A DNA stretch of 64,000 bases from Natrinema zhouii (GTDB taxonomy: Archaea > Halobacteriota > Halobacteria > Halobacteriales > Natrialbaceae): positions 248,001 through 312,000 of the forward strand of contig NZ_CP084884.1 in assembly GCF_013456555.2 (NCBI RefSeq). Reading direction: 5' to 3'. The translations under genes and the position numbers were made by a program. This document shows, in pieces, positions 43,563-52,211 of this stretch. Under the pieces are notes generated by a model that saw only the letters and a list, made by a program, of their open reading frames with translations, ran no database searches and was not told the DNA's origin. Positions within the stretch are counted from its first letter, which is position 1. Every line of letters begins with the position of its first letter.

Positions 43563-44600
43563 TCAGTCCACGGATGTCGCAGCTGCGTTCGACTGCGCTC
43601 GCATCGTCGTGATCGTGCTGTAGATCACGGCCCCGCTGACCATGAACGCCGAGAGCAGGATCAGCGCGAAGCTGACCGTATTCAGTACGTCCATCCCGAG
43701 GTAGTCGCCTGCCTGACGGAACGCGACGGCGATCGAACCGCCGACCAGCATTAGCCCGAAGTAGATCTTGATGTCGTCTTCGTCGACGATACCGGTCGCG
43801 GCCGAGCCGATCCGGGCACCGAGCGCACTCCCAGCGAGCAGCGGTGCGACGATCGAGAGGTCGACGCCGCCGTTGAGTCCGTAGGTGAACGCGCCGAACC
43901 CGCCCGAGAAGACGATCTCGAAGAGGTCGGTCCCGACCGCGATGGGAACCGGGACACCGATGAGGTAGACCATGGCGGGCATCTTGATGAAACCGCCACC
44001 GACACCCAGGAAACCCGACAGCAGACCCGTGGCGAACGCGACGACCAGAATCAACCAGAGCGAGACCTGGATCCCGCCGGCAACTGTCATCATCGGCGGG
44101 ATACGGTAAGACTGAATCCGCTTCGCGAGGGGTGGAATCGCGTCCGGATCGATCTCCCCGTCGGACTCGTGGTGGCTGCCACTCGAATCGTCTCCGCCGT
44201 CGTTTACGAGCGCATTTCGGGTGACGAACAGCCCGACCGCACCCAACAGGACGACGTACGTGATGCCGATGGCACCACTGGCGAGTCCCAATTCCTCGAG
44301 ATAGTACACTATCCGACTCCCTACCTCGATACCGCTTGTCGTCCCGACAATCATCAGTCCGCCAAGTTTGTAGTCGACCTGGCCGAGGTCGCGGTGTTTC
44401 AGCGTCGCGATCATGGCCGTCCCGAAGACGAAGGCCATGCCGCTCCCGACGGCGACTCTGGCGGGATATCCCATCACGAGTAACGCCGGTGTGACGAGGA
44501 ACGAACCGCCCATGCCAAAGAAGCCGAATAGGACGCCGACCATGAAGCCGAAGCTTACGAACAGTGCGAGCGTCATCAGGGCGATTCCGAATAGCTCCAT
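43563..44600 (-). CDS. TauE/SafE-family sulfite/anion exporter
   Basis: A 345-residue protein with eight to nine membrane segments. The paired TSUP repeats are GVLFGFFGMGGSFLVTPALLVMG and TGLLSGFLGVGGGFIKMPAMVYLIG, the classical pattern. A hydrophilic loop (DDSSGSHHESDGEIDPD) splits the halves. The family exports sulfite or organosulfonates; sulfite is favoured because of the persulfide dioxygenases nearby. It directly follows a 48-residue membrane protein; the stop of that gene abuts this ATG. Both read from a promoter with the redox/sulfur element. Confidence 0.9.
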   Translation of the reverse strand: MELFGIALMTLALFVSFGFMVGVLFGFFGMGGSFLVTPALLVMGYPARVAVGSGMAFVFGTAMIATLKHRDLGQVDYKLGGLMIVGTTSGIEVGSRIVYYLEELGLASGAIGITYVVLLGAVGLFVTRNALVNDGGDDSSGSHHESDGEIDPDAIPPLAKRIQSYRIPPMMTVAGGIQVSLWLILVVAFATGLLSGFLGVGGGFIKMPAMVYLIGVPVPIAVGTDLFEIVFSGGFGAFTYGLNGGVDLSIVAPLLAGSALGARIGSAATGIVDEDDIKIYFGLMLVGGSIAVAFRQAGDYLGMDVLNTVSFALILLSAFMVSGAVIYSTITTMRAQSNAAATSVD

Positions 44601-44747
44601 CTATGCGCGTGTGATTCTCTCGACGATCGGCGCTGCGACTCGCTCGAGCGCGCCGTACCCGACGTAGAGGACGAACGCCTCGAGGAGGACAGCGCCAACG
44701 AGGGCGCCTGACTGTACTGCTGACGAATACGCTGCGAGGTCGATCAT
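44601..44747 (-). CDS. DUF7512-like small membrane protein, partner of TauE
   Basis: A 48-residue protein: MIDLAAYSSAVQSGALVGAVL then LEAFVLYVGYGALERVAAPIVERI, with one membrane span. Small proteins of this type commonly precede TauE/SafE genes in haloarchaea (DUF7512), suggesting a subunit. The stop is immediately followed by the TauE ATG. A leader of about 50 bases separates it from the operator-TATA pair at 44821-44848. Confidence 0.65.
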   Translation of the reverse strand: MIDLAAYSSAVQSGALVGAVLLEAFVLYVGYGALERVAAPIVERITRA

Positions 44748-44820
44748 CGATACCGACCTCCGTCGCCCGATTGTGTGCGGAGCATAGGTTTCTACTCGGT
44801 ATCGTCTATCCGGAGGACGG

Positions 44821-44848
44821 ATATAACACTTTTGGGAATTCCGCACAA
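44821..44848 (-). promoter_or_regulatory. Redox/sulfur operator of the TauE operon
   Basis: On the minus strand TTGTGCGGAATTCCCAAAA begins 22 bases before TTATAT, and has the perfect palindrome GGAATTCC within. Confidence 0.55.
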
Positions 44849-45039
44849 TATTACTGCAGTCTATCTCACGGCTATCCAACGAGAATATTCCAGTAAGTTA
44901 TACGGAGCCGAGGAACGAACCGACGGAGACTCCTTCCGCTGGCGCGCGGTCGGAACGCGGTGTCAGCGGATTCGTGGCGAGACGGAGTCGGCGTCGCAAT
45001 ACCTACAGATCGGTTACGACTGATAATTCGGAGTAGGTA

Positions 45040-45062
45040 TTGGTTTGCACAAACAATATTAT
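45040..45062 (+). promoter_or_regulatory. Redox/sulfur half-site and TATA of the UspA gene
   Basis: TTGGTTTGCACAA then four bases to TATTAT. The right arm GCACAA keeps the usual distance from the TATA box; the left arm is weak. Confidence 0.4.
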
Positions 45063-45084
45063 GCGTCCGAAGCCTACGACCGGT

Positions 45085-45930
45085 ATGATAGCGATCTGTG
45101 CGACCGATCTCTCGGCCGCCAGCGAGGCGACGATCGAGAGCGAGACCTGTCTCGAGTGTCTCGGCCGAATCGGCGTCGAGGAGATCCACCTCGTGACCGT
45201 GATCCCGTCGAACGTCCACGCGGGGATGCCCGGTATCGACTTCGCAGCGCGACGCGAGCGAGCGCTCGATCGCTATCGCAGCGTCATCGAAGACGCGGGC
45301 TTCGACGTCGAAGCACACGTCGTTCGCGGGACGCCCCATCGACGCATCAACGGGATCGCAGAGGCGGTCGGCGCTAGCCTTACAGTCATCGGCTCGCGCG
45401 GAAAGAGTCCGCTTGAGAACCGCGTTATCGGATCGACTGCACGCAATCTCGCGCGAACGACGATCGTCCCACTGCTAGTCAACCGGATCGAACGCGGGGC
45501 GGACGAGCCAGCCGTCGTCCGCGAACACCTGTTTCGGCGGATGCTGTTCGCGACGGACTTCTCGGAGAACGCCGAGCGGGCGTTCGAGGCGTTCTCGTAC
45601 CTCCGTCACGCGACGCAGGAGGCGACGCTAGTCCACGTTGAAACGCCGAAGGATCCGGCGCTTCCAGAGGGCGCCGACCCCGAAGCGCGACTGGTGAAGT
45701 TGGCGACCAAACTCAAGGACTGGGAGATCGAGACGCGAACGGCGGTCCGTCAAGGTGATCCGGCGGACGAGATTCTCGCTGCGGAAGTCGAGTACGAACC
45801 GACGACGATTCTCGTCGGCTCGCGCGGTCACAGCAGGCTCCGCAGACTCTTGCTCGGGAGCGTCTCCGAAGATATCGTCGCACGGGCGGACGGCAACGTT
45901 ATGCTCGTTCCGCCGGATCGAACGGCGTAA
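45085..45930 (+). CDS. Tandem UspA universal stress protein
   Basis: A 281-residue protein of two UspA domains (about 1-135 and 150-280). Each ends in the ATP-type loop: VIGSRGKSPLENRVIGSTARNL and LVGSRGHSRLRRLLLGSVSEDI. UspA proteins bind nucleotide and act in stress responses. The ATG at 45085 lies about 28 bases after TATTAT; an ATG at 45061 overlaps that box and is less likely. It is divergent from the TauE operon and under a variant of the same element, so it may be an accessory of sulfite stress. Confidence 0.85.
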   Translation: MIAICATDLSAASEATIESETCLECLGRIGVEEIHLVTVIPSNVHAGMPGIDFAARRERALDRYRSVIEDAGFDVEAHVVRGTPHRRINGIAEAVGASLTVIGSRGKSPLENRVIGSTARNLARTTIVPLLVNRIERGADEPAVVREHLFRRMLFATDFSENAERAFEAFSYLRHATQEATLVHVETPKDPALPEGADPEARLVKLATKLKDWEIETRTAVRQGDPADEILAAEVEYEPTTILVGSRGHSRLRRLLLGSVSEDIVARADGNVMLVPPDRTA

Positions 45931-45968
45931 CGAGGGCGAACCGTCGGCTCACTCGAGCGTGAACCGGT

Positions 45969-46625
45969 TCACCGGTCGTGAGAGATGGAGTCGACGCGTT
46001 CGTCGGCAAACCAGTGTGCGATCGCGCTCTCCGCGCGATGCAGGACATCGCTACAGGTCGACTTGGTCACGCCGAGCGCCGACGCGACGTCCGTCAGCGT
46101 CGCCTCGCGGGGAACGTCGTAGTACCCCGCCTCGAGAGCGGTGCGGAAGACCTCGAGCTGTCGATCCGTCAATAGATTCTCTGCGTCGCTCGCGGCGACG
46201 GCATGTACGTACTCGATGTGGTATTCGATGCCATGCTCATCGAACGCGTCGCCGAGCATCGATAACCGGTCCGCACTCGTCGTCAGTTCCCAAGTCACCA
46301 CGCCGTCTTCGACCGCAAACGGCGCCTCCATTGGAACGCCGGCCTGCTGCATGGGAACGAGCAGTGACGGATTCGATGTCTCGACCTGCAGGAGTGCGGT
46401 CTCGTCGTGCTTCCAGAGCAACTCGAGGTCCCGAATATCGCTCCGCTCGTCGATCGCGGCGAGTATCGGGACCGGATTCGACGCCGCCAGTTCGATGACA
46501 CCGATCGCGACGTCCGATCCCGGCAGCACTGAACTGACTCGAAACGTAGTGTCGGGATAGGCCGTCGAAATCTCGTGGATCCAGAGGGATTCGGGGAGTT
46601 GGACGGTGAGTTTCGCCCGTGGCAT
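45969..46625 (-). CDS. Bacterio-opsin activator-type HTH regulator
   Basis: A 218-residue regulator. An N-terminal sensor-like region (1-150) is followed by HTH_10: LTDRQLEVFRTALEAGYYDVPREATLTDVASALGVTKSTCSDVLHRAE. This is the DNA-binding domain of Bat-type haloarchaeal regulators, several of which respond to oxygen, light or copper. A perfect 20-bp palindrome lies between it and the divergent membrane oxidase-like gene, which is the likely target. Ligand not readable; the first 150 residues have few cysteines or histidines. Confidence 0.88.
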   Translation of the reverse strand: MPRAKLTVQLPESLWIHEISTAYPDTTFRVSSVLPGSDVAIGVIELAASNPVPILAAIDERSDIRDLELLWKHDETALLQVETSNPSLLVPMQQAGVPMEAPFAVEDGVVTWELTTSADRLSMLGDAFDEHGIEYHIEYVHAVAASDAENLLTDRQLEVFRTALEAGYYDVPREATLTDVASALGVTKSTCSDVLHRAESAIAHWFADERVDSISHDR

Positions 46626-46662
46626 CAGTATTGATGATTGGCAGTCGAACACCGTAGCATAC

Positions 46663-46682
46663 GCTTCGAACATGTTCGAAGC
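46663..46682. promoter_or_regulatory. 20-bp perfect palindrome between regulator and oxidase-like gene
   Basis: GCTTCGAACATGTTCGAAGC reads the same on both strands. It is 38 bases from the regulator start and 54 from the membrane-protein start, and is probably the operator of the Bat-type regulator. Confidence 0.65.
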
Positions 46683-46735
46683 ACCCTGCAATATTCGCGA
46701 CAACGGATACACAGCGGCCGATCAAACGAACGTGT

Positions 46736-48079
46736 ATGGCTAATACGGATCCGTGCGACCCACGTCCAAGCGACTCCGAACACCGATCCACCCGGCGGAC
46801 GGCTGATGGACCGACGCTCACTCTGACGCCGTTTCACGTTGCTGGCATCGCCTTCCTGTTTGTCGGTTTCGCGCTCGCTCTCTATCAGGGCCTTCAAGCG
46901 TTCGAACTCGTTCCGCAGGTGTCGTGGATCACGTGGACGCACATCCACTTCGTTACAATCGGCGCGTTCACGCAGTTGCTCTTCGGCACGCTGCCACAAC
47001 TGACGGCGCGGAAACTCGGGCAACCGGGACCGTCAGAAACGGCTATCAAAGCCGTTTTTCTCGGATTGAACGGCGCCGTACTACTCGCCTGGTACGGTCG
47101 TGCCTTTGGCGAGCCGCTGTGGTTCGACATCGGTCTTGGGACAATCTGGCTGCTCACGGGCTGGCTGTTCGCTGTCGTTCTCCTGATGGTACACAGAAGC
47201 GACGGCGGGCGAGCGCGCGACCCGACCATTGGCCTTTACCTCCTCTCACCGTTCGTCTACCTGATCGGGCTCACGTTCGCGTTCGGACTGTACAGCCACG
47301 GCTGGGACGTCCCCGGCGGCTGGTACGGACTCCGGGAGTCACACGTCCACGCCAACGCGTGGGGGTTTCTGGGCCTCGCGGCGATCGGCACGCTGTACGA
47401 TCTCTTTCCGCGACTCGTGGACGCGGAGCTATACAGCGACCGCCTGAAACGATACTCGTTCCCGCTGTTTGCACTCGGTATCGTCCCGCTCGTCGTCGGA
47501 CCGGTGCTCGGCATGGGGAAGACGGTGACCGCGATCGGACTAGTACTGTACGCCGCCGGCTACGTTCTCTATATTTACACGCTCGCTCAAACCTACCGGG
47601 CCGGCACGCCGAGCGGGACAGCGCTCTCGGTGCTCGTCGCACAGTTGTGGATCCTCGGCCCGGCGAGCTTCGCCCCGTTCGTCTTGTTCGGTATGCCACT
47701 CGGTATCCCCGACCCGTGGATCGAGACCGGCGCATTGCACTTCCTTTTCATCGGCTGGGCGCTTCCAATCGCGCTCGCAGGCTCGCTGCTCGTCGCCTAC
47801 ACTCTCGAGTGGCCCCACGGAACCGCTCGAGGTGACGGCGGCGACGGACTCGTCCCCGCGAAGCGTCTCCCGTCGGCCGTCGGACCGAAGTCCGTCCTTG
47901 CCTGGAACCTCGCGGTCCTCGCCGTCGGGATCGGTTTCTTCTATCAGGACCAGTCGTGGTCGGCGCTACTGCACGGCTCGGGATTCACTGTCCTCCTCTC
48001 ACTCTGGGGGTACTATCTGCTGAAGATCGTCGAACAGCGGTGGTCAGTCCGCACGCAGACGTCGTCAACTCGAGTGTGA
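46736..48079 (+). CDS. Twelve-span haem-copper-oxidase-I/NnrS-like membrane protein
   Basis: A 447-residue protein with about twelve membrane helices. Histidines are in helix-like positions: WTHIHFVTIGAFTQLLFG, RESHVHANAWGFLGL and ALHFLFIGW. The pattern resembles subunit I of cbb3-type oxidases and NnrS proteins, which bind haem and copper, but the full set of six oxidase histidines is not evident, so it may bind one haem only. It is divergent from a Bat-type regulator across a perfect palindrome. No subunit II gene adjoins. Possible role in nitric oxide or oxygen sensing or reduction. Confidence 0.75.
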   Translation: MANTDPCDPRPSDSEHRSTRRTADGPTLTLTPFHVAGIAFLFVGFALALYQGLQAFELVPQVSWITWTHIHFVTIGAFTQLLFGTLPQLTARKLGQPGPSETAIKAVFLGLNGAVLLAWYGRAFGEPLWFDIGLGTIWLLTGWLFAVVLLMVHRSDGGRARDPTIGLYLLSPFVYLIGLTFAFGLYSHGWDVPGGWYGLRESHVHANAWGFLGLAAIGTLYDLFPRLVDAELYSDRLKRYSFPLFALGIVPLVVGPVLGMGKTVTAIGLVLYAAGYVLYIYTLAQTYRAGTPSGTALSVLVAQLWILGPASFAPFVLFGMPLGIPDPWIETGALHFLFIGWALPIALAGSLLVAYTLEWPHGTARGDGGDGLVPAKRLPSAVGPKSVLAWNLAVLAVGIGFFYQDQSWSALLHGSGFTVLLSLWGYYLLKIVEQRWSVRTQTSSTRV

Positions 48080-48161
48080 TTTCCGGACTCGACGAGAAAA
48101 GCGTTGTATACACCGTCGTCGGGATATCGCGTTCAAAGCTGCTCACAGTCAGCGGCCTGTG

Positions 48162-48485
48162 CTATTCTGAGTTCTCGCCGAGTGATTGTGTTTCATCAAC
48201 ATCGCTCGGCTGTAGTTGGCGAACGAGATTCAGGTGCATGAGATGTAGGTGCATCCCGATACCGTACAATATTAGTCCCAATCCGACGAAAATGAGCGGA
48301 AGGAGTATCGATTCAATTGCCTGAGAGACACTCTCAAGATTCGCCGGCAGAACGCCTATGATCGCCAAGAGAAATGCGCTCACGATCACAAGGTAGCCGA
48401 CACGGACTGCGCGGGAGTAGTTTCCTACCTGCTGAATCTGATTCTCGATCTCGTCATTAGTGGGAGTCGATTTCTCGGAAGTCAT
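48162..48485 (-). CDS. Small two-span membrane protein
   Basis: A 107-residue protein starting MTSEKSTPTNDEIENQIQQ, with two hydrophobic helices (VGYLVIVSAFLLAIIGVL and LLPLIFVGLGLILYGIGMHLHLMHLNLV). The second has three histidines (HLHLMH), which could bind metal. No family recognised. Convergent with the oxidase-like gene. Confidence 0.6.
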   Translation of the reverse strand: MTSEKSTPTNDEIENQIQQVGNYSRAVRVGYLVIVSAFLLAIIGVLPANLESVSQAIESILLPLIFVGLGLILYGIGMHLHLMHLNLVRQLQPSDVDETQSLGENSE

Positions 48486-48923
48486 AGCCACGTGTGAGCG
48501 ACTAGTAGGTTCAGTGGAATAATTGTTCAACTTGCAGCCTATCGGTCGACCGTTTCACACGATCAGCAATCAGAGGGGCAGGTTGCGTACAGAAACGCTG
48601 GATTGCGATCACCTCAGCAATCACCGTCTGCCCAGCTCTGTCGTAGCATCCGCCAAACCTCCGTCTTCAAAAGTGGCGATTGTCACACAGCGATGGTCTC
48701 GTCTCAAACACCGGACCTCAGATCACTGCAAGAGACTTCTGATCGTTCCGGTTTTCTCGTGACGGACAGCATGCACTGCTAGTCCGCCGTGAATGTTTGC
48801 GTTCTCGTCTCTTCACTAGCCGGGTACACTTTCTATATCTCGGCCCGACTACGCTATGGCGATCGCCTCTCGAGTCGGATACGAATCACTCGTAACGCGA
48901 ATCACAGCAACGATTAGTCAGTA
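48486..48923. other. Gene-free interval
   Basis: No convincing reading frame or repeat. Codon use in the available frames is not haloarchaeal. The end holds the promoter of the ion-channel gene, with TCTATATC at 48832-48839. Confidence 0.5.
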
Positions 48924-49925
48924 ATGAACGTCGCCCTGCTTGCGCTCGGTGTCGCCCTTCTCGCTGCCACTGTCATCGATATCGTCTGGACGACGCTCTG
49001 GGTCGAAGGGGGTGCCGGTCCGCTCACGTCTCGACTGATGGCGTGGACGTGGCGCACGCTACGACGAATAGGTGGTCAGAACCCCAGACTGCTCAGCCTG
49101 TCCGGACCGTTACTCTTTGTGCTGACCCTCACGATATGGATCGTGCTGCTCTGGGGCGGTTGGACACTCGTCTTCGCCAGCGTCGAGAACGCCCTCATCG
49201 ATACGCTCAACCGAGGGTCAGTTTCGTGGTCCGATCGTCTCTATTTTACCGGTTATACGATATTCACATTGGGTATCGGAGACTTTGCTCCCACAACAGG
49301 ACGCTGGCAATTCGTCACGATACTCGCGACTGGGAGCGGATTGCTCTTCGTCACCCTGATCGTCACCTACGCGCTTTCTGTCCTTGAGGCGGTCACCCAG
49401 AAACGCGCGTTCGCCAGCACCGTGAGCGCGTTCGGGACCCGTAGTGAGGAACTCGTTCGAACGAGTTGGACCGGCGAGGAATTTCGAGGACTCGAGGTAC
49501 CGCTGAATACCGTCGCGACGCAGCTCGCGACCCTCACCGAGAATCACAAGGCCTACCCGATCCTTCACTACTTTCACAGCGCCCGGCCGGATCGATCGCC
49601 GATCGTCGAAATCGTAGTCCTCGATGAGGCGTTGACGCTTCTCCGGTTCGGCATTCCGAAACGACAGCGGCCGAACGAAATCACGGTTCGAAACGCCCGC
49701 ACGAGCATCGAGAATTATCTCGAGACACTCCACGAAGGGTTCGTCGAATCCGCGGACAGCCAACCACCCCCGCCGAATCTTCGCCACCTCCGTGAGGAGG
49801 GTATCCCGACCATATCGGACGACGAATTCGAGACCGAACTCGACGAACTGGACACACGACGGCGAATACTGTACGGGTTAGTCGAATCCGATGCTCGAGA
49901 ATGGCCGTCGAGGGAAACCGACTGA
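48924..49925 (+). CDS. Two-span potassium-channel-like protein
   Basis: A 333-residue protein. After an N-terminal hydrophobic segment, two membrane spans flank a pore helix and filter GYTIFTLGIGDFAPTTG, a TVGYGD variant (TLGIGD), so cation selectivity may differ from potassium. The C-terminal 180 residues are a soluble domain of unknown type, with no RCK nucleotide-binding motif. Conserved aspects suggest an ion channel; gating cannot be read. Confidence 0.85.
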   Translation: MNVALLALGVALLAATVIDIVWTTLWVEGGAGPLTSRLMAWTWRTLRRIGGQNPRLLSLSGPLLFVLTLTIWIVLLWGGWTLVFASVENALIDTLNRGSVSWSDRLYFTGYTIFTLGIGDFAPTTGRWQFVTILATGSGLLFVTLIVTYALSVLEAVTQKRAFASTVSAFGTRSEELVRTSWTGEEFRGLEVPLNTVATQLATLTENHKAYPILHYFHSARPDRSPIVEIVVLDEALTLLRFGIPKRQRPNEITVRNARTSIENYLETLHEGFVESADSQPPPPNLRHLREEGIPTISDDEFETELDELDTRRRILYGLVESDAREWPSRETD

Positions 49926-50009
49926 TTTCCCTGATGCAGACAGACGACCAGTTCCCGGGAATCGGTATCCACCATACCGTTCAAGACTCTGGCAACCAAA
50001 GGAGAACAT

Positions 50010-50366
50010 ATGGCAACCGACGATTCTCTGGTTCGGACGCTGCTAATCATTATCGCCGCGATCCTTCTCTTACCGTTTCTCATGATGGCTCTCGCGATGC
50101 CCATGATGGGAGTCTGGAGTGGGGGCCACATGTGGAACGGCGGGATGTGGGACGGCACCGGAGCCACGTGGATGTGGCTCCTCATGTTGATTATTCCGTT
50201 GTTGGTGCTCCTCGGTCTCGGATATCTCCTGTACAGTGCGGTTCGGCACTCGGGCGGGCAACGGACGGACCCTGCACTCGAGGAACTGAGAACCGCCTAC
50301 GCTCGCGGTGACCTCACCGACGAGGAGTTCGAAGAGCGCCGCGAACGCTTGCGACGGGAGAAGTAG
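50010..50366 (+). CDS. SHOCT-domain membrane protein
   Basis: A 118-residue protein with two membrane helices (LLIIIAAILLLPFLMMALAMPMM and WLLMLIIPLLVLLGLGYLLY) and the C-terminal SHOCT motif ALEELRTAYARGDLTDEEFEERR. The loop MGVWSGGHMWNGGMWDGTGATWMW is rich in Met, Trp and Gly. SHOCT proteins are oligomerisation modules of unknown function. It is 85 bases downstream of the channel gene. Confidence 0.88.
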   Translation: MATDDSLVRTLLIIIAAILLLPFLMMALAMPMMGVWSGGHMWNGGMWDGTGATWMWLLMLIIPLLVLLGLGYLLYSAVRHSGGQRTDPALEELRTAYARGDLTDEEFEERRERLRREK

Positions 50367-50425
50367 TACGCGGGTGGATGCATTCCGAGCGGGACGCCGC
50401 CACTTCTGTCCGGCAGTGCGCTCTC

Positions 50426-50700
50426 TCGATGGATCGGAGCACGTTCGCCCAGCCGGTCCCGGACGTGCTTTTCGCTGATCTCGCAACGGGGTACACGGCC
50501 GCAGACGGCAGATTCGAGGACCGTCCCTTCGAGTTCGTCGGAATGGCACCGACTGGTGCGATGAGCGCGACCGCGACTGACATGGCACGGTTCGTCCGGG
50601 TACACCTTCACGGCGGAGCCGTCGATACTGAGCGGATCCTCGAGTCGGAAACGGTCGCGGAGATGCACCGTTGGCAGTTCACCAACGACAAACGGAATGG
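50426..50700 (+). pseudogene. Fragment of class C beta-lactamase-family serine hydrolase
   Basis: One frame gives MDRSTFAQPVPDVLFADLATGY, FEFVGMAPTGAMSATATDMARFV, VHLHGGAVDTERILESETV and MHRWQFTND, which is the middle of a beta-lactamase-fold penicillin-binding-like hydrolase. The catalytic SxxK N-terminus and the rest are missing. Both ends are truncated; the next 220 bases carry only short broken frames. Confidence 0.75.
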
Positions 50701-50926
50701 GAGGAGGTGCGAGACGCGACGAAGCGGTCTTGGGTCACCGCAGCAGCCACGAGAGCGGTCGATACGGTACTGCACTACCCAATCAAACGGGCGGTGTCAA
50801 CGCCGTGGTATGGTTCATTACTGGACTCGAGGACGATCTGTTCCCGGTCTGCTCAGCCCGAACGATGTGAGAGTCGGCCGGCGATCCGCGACGAGACCAG
50901 TGCGAGTCCAAACCGGCCATATGATA

Positions 50927-50954
50927 TTGTAGTTAGTTCACAAAACCGTTATTG
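50927..50954 (+). promoter_or_regulatory. Redox/sulfur operator and TATA of thioredoxin gene
   Basis: TTGTAGTTAGTTCACAA (50927-50943), then AACCG and TTATTG, 26 bases before the ATG at 50979. It matches the trx-trxB site closely. Confidence 0.65.
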
Positions 50955-50978
50955 CTGTGGAAACCGTACCGTCGATCG

Positions 50979-51413
50979 ATGAGCGACTCCGCAAACAACG
51001 AACGCCAACGGATCCGTGAACAGAAGAAGCGAGAGCTGCAGGAACGTCTCGAGAACGGCGGGGGCCTCGATACGGCCGACAGGGAGAGCACCGCACCCGA
51101 CGAGCCAATCGCGATCACAGGCCAGGGTCACCTCGACGAGGTCGTCGGAGAGCACGACGTTGTCCTCGTGGACTGTTACGCCGACTGGTGTGGCCCCTGT
51201 CAGATGATGGAGCCGACGATCGAGGCCCTCGCCGCGGAGACCGACGCCGCCGTCGCGAAGGTCGACGTCGACGCTCACCAGCAGATCGCCCAGCAACTGG
51301 GCGCTCGCGGCGTCCCGACGCTCGTCCTCTACGCCGACGGCCAGCCGGTCGAGCGGATGGTCGGCGTCCAGGACCGCGGAACGCTGGAGGGGCTAATCGA
51401 GCAACACGCGTAG
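50979..51413 (+). CDS. Thioredoxin with charged N-terminal extension
   Basis: A 144-residue thioredoxin with WCGPC in VDCYADWCGPCQMMEP, KVDVDAHQQIAQ and RGVPTLVLY. The first 40 residues (ERQRIREQKKRELQERLEN) form a charged coiled-coil-like helix. An additional Cys precedes the active site (VDCYAD). It is leaderless with the shared TTGT...CACAA operator upstream, like the thioredoxin at 12375. It is followed by a DUF1684 gene. Confidence 0.92.
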   Translation: MSDSANNERQRIREQKKRELQERLENGGGLDTADRESTAPDEPIAITGQGHLDEVVGEHDVVLVDCYADWCGPCQMMEPTIEALAAETDAAVAKVDVDAHQQIAQQLGARGVPTLVLYADGQPVERMVGVQDRGTLEGLIEQHA

Positions 51414-51523
51414 TGACGCACCTGCCGAGGCCACGGCAGTCGATAGTGATTATCTGAACAGCGTCCTGGTCCGACCTAAATACGGGGACCGGCGACACGA
51501 CCACGACACACTGACCTTCAGCC

Positions 51524-52063
51524 ATGACCACCGATTGGCGGCGAGCGATCGAGACGCAACGGGAAGAGAAAGACCGGTACTTCGGCGGCGACCCGCACTC
51601 GCCGATTCCGTCGGACAAGCGCGAGTCGTTCGACGGCCTCGAGTATTACCCGATCGACGAGGCATACCGGTTCGAACTGCCGCTGCACGAGTACAACGAC
51701 CCTGAACCGGTCACCGTTGGGACGAGCACCGACGGCGAGCGGAAGTACCTTCGGTGGGGCGAGTTCCGATTCACCGTCGACGGCGAAGACATCACACTGC
51801 AGGCCTACAAGGCGGATCCAGACGACGATCGGCTCTGGGTCCCGTTCCGAGACGCGACCAGCGGCGACGAGACCTATGGCGCCGGTCGGTACCTCGACCT
51901 CGAAGGCGACGCCCACCGAACGGGCGACGAAAACTGGATCCTCAACTTCAACGAGGCGTACAATCCGACGTGCGCGTACTCGGATCGCTACGAGTGCCCG
52001 CTCCCGCCGACGGAGAACTGGCTCGAGGTCCCGATCGAGGCCGGCGAACAGGCGTACCACTGA
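51524..52063 (+). CDS. DUF1684 family protein
   Basis: A 179-residue DUF1684 protein: WRRAIETQREEKDRYFGGDPHSPI, FDGLEYYPIDEAYRF, YKADPDDDRLWVPFRDATSGDETYGAGRYLDL, then FNEAYNPTCAYSDRYECPLPP. The conserved FRD..S..ETYGAGRYL and NP.CAY..RY.CPLPP segments identify the family. It is a beta-barrel-like protein of unknown function, often near redox genes. Transcribed with or after the thioredoxin gene (110 bases between). Confidence 0.88.
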   Translation: MTTDWRRAIETQREEKDRYFGGDPHSPIPSDKRESFDGLEYYPIDEAYRFELPLHEYNDPEPVTVGTSTDGERKYLRWGEFRFTVDGEDITLQAYKADPDDDRLWVPFRDATSGDETYGAGRYLDLEGDAHRTGDENWILNFNEAYNPTCAYSDRYECPLPPTENWLEVPIEAGEQAYH

Positions 52064-52211
52064 CGATGATTCCGGACTAATTCGGCGCCCTCGACGGAAT
52101 TTCGCTGTTTTCGAACGTCGTAGGCGCTATCGAACCACCGTGACCGTCGTCGATCGTGAGAATACCACCAGTTATATTGTCTGCTGAAACTATTACTCAC
52201 AAGAGTACCCA

